From positions 1 through 16,273 of the forward strand of contig JAIFLB010000088.1 in assembly GCA_020049245.1 (NCBI GenBank): 16,273 bases of DNA, given 5' to 3'. Positions 5,359 through 11,919 of the stretch are shown piece by piece. A program made the translations under genes and the position numbers. This stretch comes from Betaproteobacteria bacterium. GTDB taxonomy: Bacteria > Pseudomonadota > Gammaproteobacteria > Burkholderiales > Thiobacillaceae. The notes beneath the pieces were generated by a model that did no database searches, was not told the DNA's origin, and was given only the letters and a program-made list of their open reading frames with translations. Each line of letters starts with the position of its first letter. Position 1 is the first letter of the stretch.

Positions 5359-7751
5359 GCTGTTCCAGCTAAAGCAGTGTTGCTGTTAACGGCTGCGTTG
5401 ATCGCCAACTTGAGTGCCGCGAACTGGATCGGCTTGCCGATATGGCCGTTCGCGCCGGCTGACAGCGCACCGGCGGATTCGCCTTCGTTGGCGTCGGTGG
5501 TCAGGACAATGATCGGCGTCGACGCCGAACGTCCGGCTTCCCGCTCACGGATGTGCTGGATGCTGTCTTCGACGATGCCACCCGGCAGCTTCGAGTCGAG
5601 CAGAATCAGATCGAACCGACCCGGCGCAAATCTGGCCAGGAATGTATCGGTGTCTTCGGCCAGGGTGACTTGATGGCCCAGCTTGTCGAGCAACGCGAGA
5701 GTGAGCTTGCGATTGACCGGATTTTGTTCAGCCAGCAGCACAGTGAGCCCGGCGATATCCAGATCGAGTTCTTCAATCTCTGTGTTTGTTTCAGTCTCGC
5801 CGTGGGGTGCTGCCTCGACTTCAGCCGCGTGATAGGGAATCTGCAGGTGAAAACGGCTGCCCTGGCCAAGTTCGCTTTCCACCCACATGTTGCCGCCCAT
5901 CAAATCAATCAATTTGCTGGAAATGGTCAAACCGAGCCCGGTGCCGCCGAAATTCCGCGTAATCGAGCCATCGGCCTGGGTGAATGCATCAAAGATTGCG
6001 GCGAGTTTGTCCTGCGCGATGCCGATACCGCTGTCGCTGACGCAGACATGCAGATAGTGCGCTTGCAGGTCGCTGGCAAGGTCGATGTTCGGGTTGCCGT
6101 CAACGCTGATTTCGATGCCACCGGTCCGGGTGAATTTGATGGCGTTGCCGATCAGGTTGATCAGCACCTGGCGCAATCGTCCCGAGTCGGATTCGATGCT
6201 GGCGGGTAAATCGGGCGCCATTTTCAGGTTCAGCGACAGGTTTTTTTCCTGCGCCCGCACCGCCATGCTGCGCACGACGCCCTGGAGCAGACCGTTCAAT
6301 TGGAACGGTTCGATGTCGATGTCGAGCTTGCCGGCTTCGATTTTCGAGAAATCCAGAATGTCGTTGATGATCGTCAGCAAATGTTGCGCCGAGCTGTGCG
6401 CCATGCCGAGATACTCGCGCTGGTCCTCGGTCAGGTCGGTTTCCAGCGCCAGGTCGGTCATGCCGATGATGCCGTTCATCGGGGTGCGGATTTCATGACT
6501 CATATTGGCGAGAAACTCGCTTTTCATCCGGTTGGCGTTTTCCGCCACTTCGCGCGCTTGTTGCATGGCGGCTTCCACCTGCTTGCGCTGGGTGATGTCG
6601 CGCACCACCAGAATGCGGTACGGCAAGCCATGCAGATAGAAGCGGGAGAGGGTGATGTCGGCCGGGAAGACGCTGTTGTCGCGCAGGCTGGCCACGGTTT
6701 CCAGGCGTAGCTTGTCGGGATGTCCTTCGCCGGTCATGTCGCCCCATTCCGGCAACAGCATCGATGCCGACAATCCGACCAGTTCATGCTCTTGCCAGCC
6801 GAACAGTTCGCATGCCGCGCTGTTGGCGCTTTCCACCACATCATCGTAGTTGACTGTCATCAGGGCGTCGGAAATGTTGCTGAATACGGCTTCCAGGCGT
6901 TGCTGGGCGGCGGTGACCGACATCTCCTTGGTGTACAGCCAGAGCGAGGTTTCGTTCAGCGCTTCCACCAACGATTCGATTTCTTGCGGGCCTTCGAAAT
7001 CGGGCATTTTCTCGCCCAGATTGCTGGTCAGTTCGCCGGCAAATCGGGAGGAAGCCCGGATCGCGGCAACCGGCCGCCGCAGATACATGAGCAACAACGC
7101 CACACTCAGCGTACTGGCAAGAATCACCGCCAAGAGGCCATTGATGACAATTTGCGACAGGTTCTGCTTGAGTGCCTGGGTATCCACTTCGGCTTGCAAA
7201 CTGCCGGCATAGCCGAGTTGATCCAGTGCATGCCAGATCATCAGGCGTTCAGCCCGCCAGCTGAAGCCTCGGTCCGGCAAAGTGTTGCCGGCGGCATCGA
7301 TCCAGAAAATCTGGGTGGTGGCGCCTTGCGGCGGTGTCAGGGTGATCAGGTCGAATACGGCTTCGGCGGGTTTGCCTGGCGCATGGATGACCTGGCTGAT
7401 CATTTGCCCGTTGCGATTGAAAATCCTGATCGAACGCAGTTCATCGTTGTCCGCCGCCAGCAGCAACATGCGTTCAACCGCGCCGTAGTCGCGGGTCAGC
7501 AGCAGATTGACCGAGGCATTGGCGAGGTTGGCCAACAGATCCTCACTCCGCTTGGTCAACCGGTTTTGTTCGCCTTGGGTCTGTTGCAGCGTGGTGTAGA
7601 GCGTATGCGCCGAGATGCTGACAACCAGCATCGCGGCCATGAACAGGCTCAACTGAAGCGTGAACTGGCGCGGCAACAGGCGAGCAATGATGCGACGGTG
7701 GAGCATGTCGATCAGGTTTTGCAGCCGTTGACGAAGTCTGGGAAGGTTCAT
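5355..7751 (-). CDS. Membrane hybrid histidine kinase (periplasmic sensor, HAMP, PAS, HisKA, HATPase, receiver)
   Basis: This is a 798-residue inner-membrane sensor kinase. Two membrane segments (about 31-52 and 202-224) flank a periplasmic region of about 150 residues that I cannot assign to a named family. A HAMP-like linker (225-275) and a PAS domain (285-390, ending in RDITQRK) follow. HisKA has His419 in SHEIRTPMNG, and HATPase (about 520-637) has N535 and the DSGIGI and GGTGLGL boxes. The C-terminal receiver (669-787) has phospho-acceptor D719 and K773, but the acidic pocket reads AEQN (Glu675, Gln676) instead of the usual ED or DD. There is no HPt domain, so a relay would need the HPt of the soluble kinase or a free one. 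The orphan PhnD-like gene lies 55 bases upstream, suggesting that this binding protein presents a ligand to the periplasmic domain. The start has no good ribosome-binding site. Confidence 0.93.
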   Translation of the reverse strand: MNLPRLRQRLQNLIDMLHRRIIARLLPRQFTLQLSLFMAAMLVVSISAHTLYTTLQQTQGEQNRLTKRSEDLLANLANASVNLLLTRDYGAVERMLLLAADNDELRSIRIFNRNGQMISQVIHAPGKPAEAVFDLITLTPPQGATTQIFWIDAAGNTLPDRGFSWRAERLMIWHALDQLGYAGSLQAEVDTQALKQNLSQIVINGLLAVILASTLSVALLLMYLRRPVAAIRASSRFAGELTSNLGEKMPDFEGPQEIESLVEALNETSLWLYTKEMSVTAAQQRLEAVFSNISDALMTVNYDDVVESANSAACELFGWQEHELVGLSASMLLPEWGDMTGEGHPDKLRLETVASLRDNSVFPADITLSRFYLHGLPYRILVVRDITQRKQVEAAMQQAREVAENANRMKSEFLANMSHEIRTPMNGIIGMTDLALETDLTEDQREYLGMAHSSAQHLLTIINDILDFSKIEAGKLDIDIEPFQLNGLLQGVVRSMAVRAQEKNLSLNLKMAPDLPASIESDSGRLRQVLINLIGNAIKFTRTGGIEISVDGNPNIDLASDLQAHYLHVCVSDSGIGIAQDKLAAIFDAFTQADGSITRNFGGTGLGLTISSKLIDLMGGNMWVESELGQGSRFHLQIPYHAAEVEAAPHGETETNTEIEELDLDIAGLTVLLAEQNPVNRKLTLALLDKLGHQVTLAEDTDTFLARFAPGRFDLILLDSKLPGGIVEDSIQHIREREAGRSASTPIIVLTTDANEGESAGALSAGANGHIGKPIQFAALKLAINAAVNSNTALAGTA

Positions 7752-7772
7752 TTGCGATGTATTGCCTATTCC

Positions 7773-7812
7773 GGTGACCTATTGGGGGTGACCTATTGGG
7801 GATGACCTATTT
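7773..7812 (-). repeat. Tandem 14-bp repeat at a gene junction
   Basis: On the + strand the unit GGTGACCTATTGGG occurs twice exactly (7773-7786 and 7787-7800), followed by a diverged third copy (7801-7812) that begins GATGACCTATT. The third copy contains the stop codon (TAG on the minus strand, 7807-7809) of the PhnD-like gene. The repeat therefore fills most of the 55-base gap before the membrane kinase. It looks like a recent slippage duplication. Confidence 0.85.
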
Positions 7813-8643
7813 GCTGACGCTGTAGTGTTTGAGTTTGAGCTTGGTCAGCGGCAGATAGTCGCGCGCGAAGTCGGCGCTGATGACCTTGTCGAGTTCAACA
7901 TCGGCCAATATTTTTCGTCCGCCGGGTGTGCTGTCGAGTTTGAGCAAGGCGGCGCGAATCTTTTCGCGTGCATCTTGTGACACTCTCGGGTGTGCAGCGA
8001 GTGGATGCGGCGGTACCCCGGGTGTGGTGTACAAGACGCGCAGGCGATTCTGGATTGCCACGGATTCCTTATCCAGGGTGGCATGAATGCCGCCACCAGC
8101 GTCGGCCTCGCCGATCAGGACATGGCGATACACGTTCTGGTGCGAGCCAACGAAATCGCTGCTGAAACGCAGTCCTTCCTTTTCAGTCAGCAACGCACGC
8201 AGGTAGAGCGAGGCGCCGAATGCATTCGGCGCTGGAAAGACGAGCCGTTTTCCGTTCAGATCCTGCAACGTCTTGATCGGGCTGTCCTTCTCGGCGACCA
8301 GGATGCCTATCAGCGGGTCGGAGCCTCGTACCAACGGGATGAATCCCTGCGCTTCGGCGGCCATCAGCATGTGATACGGGTTCAGGTAAACCAGGTCAGG
8401 GATGCCGGCCAGAAAGTCGGTTTCAAATCTGGGGATTTTTTCGAGCAGGCGAAGTTGGAAGGTATAGCCTGTTTCAGCTTCCAGATGACGCAGCAAAGGC
8501 GTCCAGCGCAGGCCGATATCCACCGGGGTGAATTGCGGCACGACGGATAGGGTGAAAGCTTGCCGGCTTGTCTGGGCATTTACCGGCAAAGAAGCGAGCA
8601 GGCAGAACAGAAGAAGTGCGCGAAACAGCATGGTGTTGACCAT
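7807..8643 (-). CDS. PhnD-like periplasmic substrate-binding protein (orphan)
   Basis: This is a 278-residue secreted protein of the phosphate/phosphonate-binding PhnD-like family. A signal peptide of about 23 residues (FRALLLFCLLASLPVNA) precedes the mature part. Typical features are the start FTLSVVPQFTP, the stretch PDLVYLNPYHMLMAAEAQG, LQDLNGKRLVFPAPNAFGAS and FVGSHQNVYRHVLIGEADAG. The family captures small oxyanions or organic phosphonates, but related domains also act as sensors, as in TtrS-type kinases where the domain is fused to the kinase. No ABC permease or ATPase gene is near, and a membrane kinase follows directly, so a sensory role is more likely than uptake. It starts 15 bases after the HD-GYP gene. 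The ATG at 8643 directly follows a TGAGG sequence, and a second ATG at 8631 has better spacing, so the start is uncertain by four residues. Confidence 0.87.
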   Translation of the reverse strand: MVNTMLFRALLLFCLLASLPVNAQTSRQAFTLSVVPQFTPVDIGLRWTPLLRHLEAETGYTFQLRLLEKIPRFETDFLAGIPDLVYLNPYHMLMAAEAQGFIPLVRGSDPLIGILVAEKDSPIKTLQDLNGKRLVFPAPNAFGASLYLRALLTEKEGLRFSSDFVGSHQNVYRHVLIGEADAGGGIHATLDKESVAIQNRLRVLYTTPGVPPHPLAAHPRVSQDAREKIRAALLKLDSTPGGRKILADVELDKVISADFARDYLPLTKLKLKHYSVSK

Positions 8644-8658
8644 CCTCAGGGTTGCTGG

Positions 8659-9723
8659 TCAGTCATCGAGGTGCGCCGGGTGCGCTTCTACATCCTGGAA
8701 ACTGGCTCGGATGACCAAGGCATCCTCGAGGCGGGAGAGGAAAGCGGCGACGCAGAGTGGGTCGAAATGCGAACCCGCGCCGGCTTGCAGGAAATCGACC
8801 GCGCGCTCCACTTCCCAGGCTTTTTTGTAGGGTCGTTCGGTGGTCAGTGCGTCGAAGACATCGGCCACCGCGACAATCCGCCCATGCAATGGAATTTCCT
8901 CACCCTTGAGGCCGAGTGGGTAGCCGCTGCCATCGAATTTCTCATGGTGTGAGCGGGCGATGACGGCAGCGATATCCAGCAGGTGCGACTGGCTTCCGCG
9001 CAGGATTTCCCAGCCCTTCTCGGCGTGCGTTTTCATGATGGTGAACTCGGCTTCATCGAGCTTTCCCGGCTTCAGCAGAATGATGTCCGGGATGGCGATC
9101 TTGCCGACATCGTGCATCGGTGCGGCACGCAGGATGAGTTCCTGTTCTTCCAGCGGTAATCTCAATTGTTGCGAGATGAGATGCGAATAGTTCGACATGC
9201 GCTGGATATGCGCGCCTGTCTCGGGGTCGCGAAACTCGGCCGCGCGCGACAGGCGGGTAATCATTTCGTGTTCGCGATCGAGAATGACCTTGGTCGCCTC
9301 GGAAACCTTCTCCGCCAGCCAGGCGGCGCGGTCGGCCAGGGCTCGCTGGCTGCGCCGCAGGGAAATCATGTTACGCAGGCGGGCGCGGAACTCGGCGTTG
9401 TCGATCGGCTTGGTGAGGAAGTCATTGGCGCCCGATTCAAGCGCAGCGTAGCGGGTTTCCTTTTCGTGATCGGCTGTGATCATCAATACCGGGATGTCGG
9501 CATTTTCAGGCGGCTCGCGATAGCGCCGGATAAATTCCAGCCCGTCTGGCGACGGCATCATGTAGTCGACAATCAACAAGTCGACGACGTTGCTCAAGCA
9601 CCAGGCCAAGCCCTCGGCCGAGTCCTGGAAAGTGAGTGGTTGATATTCCGGGTTGGCGCGCCTGACCAGGCTTTCCATAAGTTTCAGGTTAACCGGGTTG
9701 TCGTCAACAATTACGATCCGCAT
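8659..9723 (-). CDS. HD-GYP response regulator, probable cyclic-di-GMP phosphodiesterase
   Basis: The protein has 354 residues, with the RpfG-type layout. The N-terminal receiver has Asp7/Asp8, phospho-acceptor Asp53 in IVDYMMP, and Lys105. A helical linker (about 120-155) leads to an HD-GYP domain. All the expected residues are visible: His172 (GAHIQRM), His204-Asp205 (MHDVGK), His233, the pair His259-His260, the Gly267-Tyr268-Pro269 triplet and Asp288 in VADVFDALT. Such enzymes hydrolyse cyclic-di-GMP and so favour swimming over surface growth. I chose the ATG at 9723 because AGGAG lies nine bases upstream and MRIVIVDDN is a normal receiver start; the upstream TTG at 9741 is less likely. 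It is the first gene after a sigma-28-type promoter, and it is the only separate response regulator in the operon, so it is the likely target of the two kinases. Confidence 0.93.
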   Translation of the reverse strand: MRIVIVDDNPVNLKLMESLVRRANPEYQPLTFQDSAEGLAWCLSNVVDLLIVDYMMPSPDGLEFIRRYREPPENADIPVLMITADHEKETRYAALESGANDFLTKPIDNAEFRARLRNMISLRRSQRALADRAAWLAEKVSEATKVILDREHEMITRLSRAAEFRDPETGAHIQRMSNYSHLISQQLRLPLEEQELILRAAPMHDVGKIAIPDIILLKPGKLDEAEFTIMKTHAEKGWEILRGSQSHLLDIAAVIARSHHEKFDGSGYPLGLKGEEIPLHGRIVAVADVFDALTTERPYKKAWEVERAVDFLQAGAGSHFDPLCVAAFLSRLEDALVIRASFQDVEAHPAHLDD

Positions 9724-9753
9724 AAGGCAAGACTCCTGCAAACAGGAGCCCTT
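9724..9753 (-). promoter_or_regulatory. Inverted repeat enclosing the ribosome-binding site of the HD-GYP gene
   Basis: On the minus strand CTCCTG (9748-9743), loop TTTG and CAGGAG (9738-9733) form a perfect 6-base-pair hairpin whose 3' arm is the Shine-Dalgarno sequence. AAGG (9753-9750) and CCTT (9727-9724), next to the ATG, could extend it around an internal loop. The full hairpin exists only in transcripts that start upstream of about 9753. A transcript from the adjacent sigma-28-type promoter would probably lose part of the 5' arm. Confidence 0.45.
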
Positions 9754-9778
9754 ATCGGATGTCTAACTCATAACTTGA
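9752..9778 (-). promoter_or_regulatory. Sigma-28 (FliA)-type promoter before the HD-GYP operon
   Basis: Read on the minus strand, TCAAGTTA (9778-9771), 11 bases, then TCCGATAA (9759-9752). The enterobacterial sigma-28 consensus is TAAAGTTT-N11-GCCGATAA, so the match is 6 of 8 and 7 of 8 with exact spacing. The transcript would start about 20 bases before the ATG of the HD-GYP gene, leaving room for its AGGAG. The presence of flgM and flgN downstream makes the call more likely. Confidence 0.72.
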
Positions 9779-9825
9779 GGCGCAGAAATAGTGGTTACAA
9801 AAAAATGCTTCGACTCGATCGGAGG

Positions 9826-11013
9826 TTATTCCTGAACGCCACGCTGCATGGGCGGACGTTTTTCAATGGTGACCGGCAGTTGCATTTCCTTTTGCGCGCG
9901 GATCAGGCTGAGCGGGACGACTTTATTCGGCGGCAACACGGCGATCAGGTTGAGCAGTGACGAGGAGTCCTTCACGGGTTTGCCGTCCACTGCAATCAGC
10001 ACATCGCCCGGACGAATGCCGGCTCGGTCCGCCGGCCCGCTGCGCAATACGCCAGCGATCAGCGCGCCATCAGTCGATTTGAGGCCGAACGATTCGGCGA
10101 CTTCCGGCGTGATTTCCTGCACTTCAATGCCAACCCAGCCGCGTGTCACCACGCCGTGGGCAATGATTTCCCGCATCACCTGGCGAACGATCGAAATGGG
10201 AATGGCGAAGCCGATGCCGAGATTGCCGCCAGAGCGCGAAAAAATCGCCGTGTTGACACCAACCAGATTGCCCGCCACATCGACCAGGGCGCCGCCAGAA
10301 TTGCCCGGATTGATTGCGGCGTCGGTCTGAATGTAGTTTTCAAAAGTATTGATGCCGAGATGGCTGCGTCCGAGTGCCGAAATGATCCCCATCGTGACTG
10401 TCTGACCGACGCCAAACGGATTGCCGATCGCCAGCACGACATCGCCGACCCGCTGCATGTCACTCTTGGCGAAGGTGATCGCCGGCATCTTCTCGCGCTT
10501 GACCTTGAGCACGGCAAGATCGGTTTCCGGATCGGTGCCGACGACTTTCGCTTCCAGGATCAAGCCATTGGAGAGCGCCACCTGAATCTCGTCGGCCGCC
10601 TCGACCACATGATGATTGGTCAGGATGAAGCCGTCTTCACTGACAATGACGCCCGAACCCAGGTTGGAAACCCGCTGTGGCCGATTGTCGGTCGGAAAAC
10701 GGTCACCAAAAAAGCGCCGGAACAGCGGATCATCCATCAACGGATTGCGCTGGCTGCGTACTTCCTTGCTGGTAAATATGTTGACTACTGAAGGCTGTGA
10801 TTTGCTGGCGGCATCGGCATAGGAAGCAACCTGCCTGGCGTCACCAGATTGGGCGACACCCCTGGCAACTTCGTTGGCGGCTTCGCGTATGGTGACGGCG
10901 GCACCATCGAAGGGCAGCAGCCCGGGCATGATTCGATCCAGCCCAAATAATGCCGCAACGACAATCGCGATGGCGGCGACAACTTGAGAAAACAACAGCC
11001 AGAACCTGTGCAT
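9826..11013 (-). CDS. degS: DegS-type membrane-anchored serine protease with one PDZ domain
   Basis: This is a 395-residue S1C (HtrA) protease. An N-terminal hydrophobic segment (about 4-25) with no obvious cleavage site should anchor it in the inner membrane facing the periplasm. The catalytic triad is visible: His135 in LTNHHVVE, Asp165 in PETDLAVLK and Ser239 in NPGNSGGAL. A single PDZ domain follows (about 291-385, containing RAGIRPGDVLIAVDGKPV). One PDZ plus an anchor is the DegS/AlgW layout, while DegP and DegQ have two PDZ domains and a signal peptide. DegS senses misfolded outer-membrane proteins and cuts an anti-sigma-E factor, but no rseA-like gene is in the window, so the exact role is inferred. 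It is divergent from petABC across 285 bases. No strong terminator separates it from the HD-GYP operon, so some readthrough is possible. Confidence 0.92.
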   Translation of the reverse strand: MHRFWLLFSQVVAAIAIVVAALFGLDRIMPGLLPFDGAAVTIREAANEVARGVAQSGDARQVASYADAASKSQPSVVNIFTSKEVRSQRNPLMDDPLFRRFFGDRFPTDNRPQRVSNLGSGVIVSEDGFILTNHHVVEAADEIQVALSNGLILEAKVVGTDPETDLAVLKVKREKMPAITFAKSDMQRVGDVVLAIGNPFGVGQTVTMGIISALGRSHLGINTFENYIQTDAAINPGNSGGALVDVAGNLVGVNTAIFSRSGGNLGIGFAIPISIVRQVMREIIAHGVVTRGWVGIEVQEITPEVAESFGLKSTDGALIAGVLRSGPADRAGIRPGDVLIAVDGKPVKDSSSLLNLIAVLPPNKVVPLSLIRAQKEMQLPVTIEKRPPMQRGVQE

Positions 11014-11149
11014 TGACGGACTTGAGCAAGATTATTCGATGACCCGCAATTCTAGCGCACAGCCCAGATGAGGATATTCTGCCAGCTGGGTTTGCGCCGC
11101 TGCGAGCCGCTCGAACGAAGTGTTTCAAGGTTTAATGACCTTCCAGGCT

Positions 11150-11178
11150 TTAAGTCTGTTGCCTTTTATCTGTAAAAT
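11150..11178 (+). promoter_or_regulatory. Possible sigma-70-type promoter of the petABC operon
   Basis: The 285-base gap between the divergent degS and petA genes holds TTAAGT (11150-11155), 17 bases, then TAAAAT (11173-11178). The -10 match is good and the -35 match poor. It would give a leader of about 110 bases before petA. A second AT-rich hexamer, TATACA at 11247-11252, is an alternative -10. I see no clear operator in the gap. Confidence 0.35.
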
Positions 11179-11298
11179 GCCGGCTTTTGTTTAACTGGCT
11201 AAGTTGTTTACTCGACCGGAATGTCTGAATTCTTGGATGTTCAGGGTATACATCTGGCGCGGGTACATGAATTCAATCGAACAGGCAGGACAGATGTT

Positions 11299-11898
11299 AT
11301 GAGCAGCTTAAGTGTTGACCCTTCCAAACGCCGGTTTCTGGTGACAATGACTTCCGCAGTCGGGGGTGTGGCCGCGCTGGGCGTGGCAACGCCTTTCGTG
11401 ATGAGCATGCTGCCCAGCGCTCGGGCAAAAGCCGCTGGCGCCCCCATCGAAGTTGATCTGAGCAAGATCGAGCCGGGTATGCAATTGGCGGTTGAGTGGC
11501 GTGGCAAGCCGGTATGGGTGGTCAATCGCACCAAGGAAATGTTGGATCTGCTGTCCAAGCATGATGACAAACTGACAGATCCCGCTTCGGAAACCACCAG
11601 CCAACAGCCGGAATATTGCAAAAACCCCACCCGCTCGATCAATCCGCAATATCTGATCGTGGTCGGCATCTGCACCCATCTGGGATGTTCGCCTTCATAT
11701 CGCGCTGAAGTTGCTCCCGCCGACCTTGGCCCGGATTGGGTAGGCGGCTGGTTCTGCCCCTGCCACGGCTCCCGCTTCGATCTCGCAGCACGTGTTTTCA
11801 ACGGTTCTCCGGCTCCGACCAACCTGGTTATCCCGCCCCACAAGTATCTGTCCGATACCCGTGTGCTGATTGGCGACGACCAGGGCGCAGCCGCCTGA
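11299..11898 (+). CDS. petA: Ubiquinol-cytochrome c reductase, Rieske iron-sulfur subunit
   Basis: This subunit of the bc1 complex carries electrons from ubiquinol at the Qo site to cytochrome c1. I start it at the ATG at 11299 (199 residues). AGGA lies upstream at suitable spacing, and the N-terminus SKRRFLVTMTSAVGG fits the twin-arginine type signal-anchor of bacterial Rieske proteins. An upstream in-frame ATG at 11221 would bury this signal. The 2Fe-2S ligands are Cys125 and His127 in CTHLGC, and Cys153 and His156 in CPCHGS; Cys130 and Cys155 should form the stabilising disulfide. The segment SRFDLAARVFNGSPAPTNL is typical of the cluster-binding fold. It is first in petA-petB-petC, with petB 21 bases downstream. 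Confidence 0.96.
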   Translation: MSSLSVDPSKRRFLVTMTSAVGGVAALGVATPFVMSMLPSARAKAAGAPIEVDLSKIEPGMQLAVEWRGKPVWVVNRTKEMLDLLSKHDDKLTDPASETTSQQPEYCKNPTRSINPQYLIVVGICTHLGCSPSYRAEVAPADLGPDWVGGWFCPCHGSRFDLAARVFNGSPAPTNLVIPPHKYLSDTRVLIGDDQGAAA

Positions 11899-11919
11899 TA
11901 GCGACGGGAGAGTTAAGTC

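Noticed and set aside
6720..7805. Long open frame (361 codons) on the + strand
   Set aside because: It is antisense to the membrane kinase and its end falls in the tandem repeat. The translation is rich in His, Gln and Arg and matches no family that I know.
9795..9825. Rho-independent terminator after degS
   Set aside because: A run of seven T on the minus strand is present, but the preceding bases form only a 3-base-pair stem around CGATCGAGTCG, too weak to support a call.
11221..11298. ATG at 11221 as start of petA
   Set aside because: It would place 26 residues before the twin-arginine signal. The ATG at 11299 has its own AGGA and fits the family.
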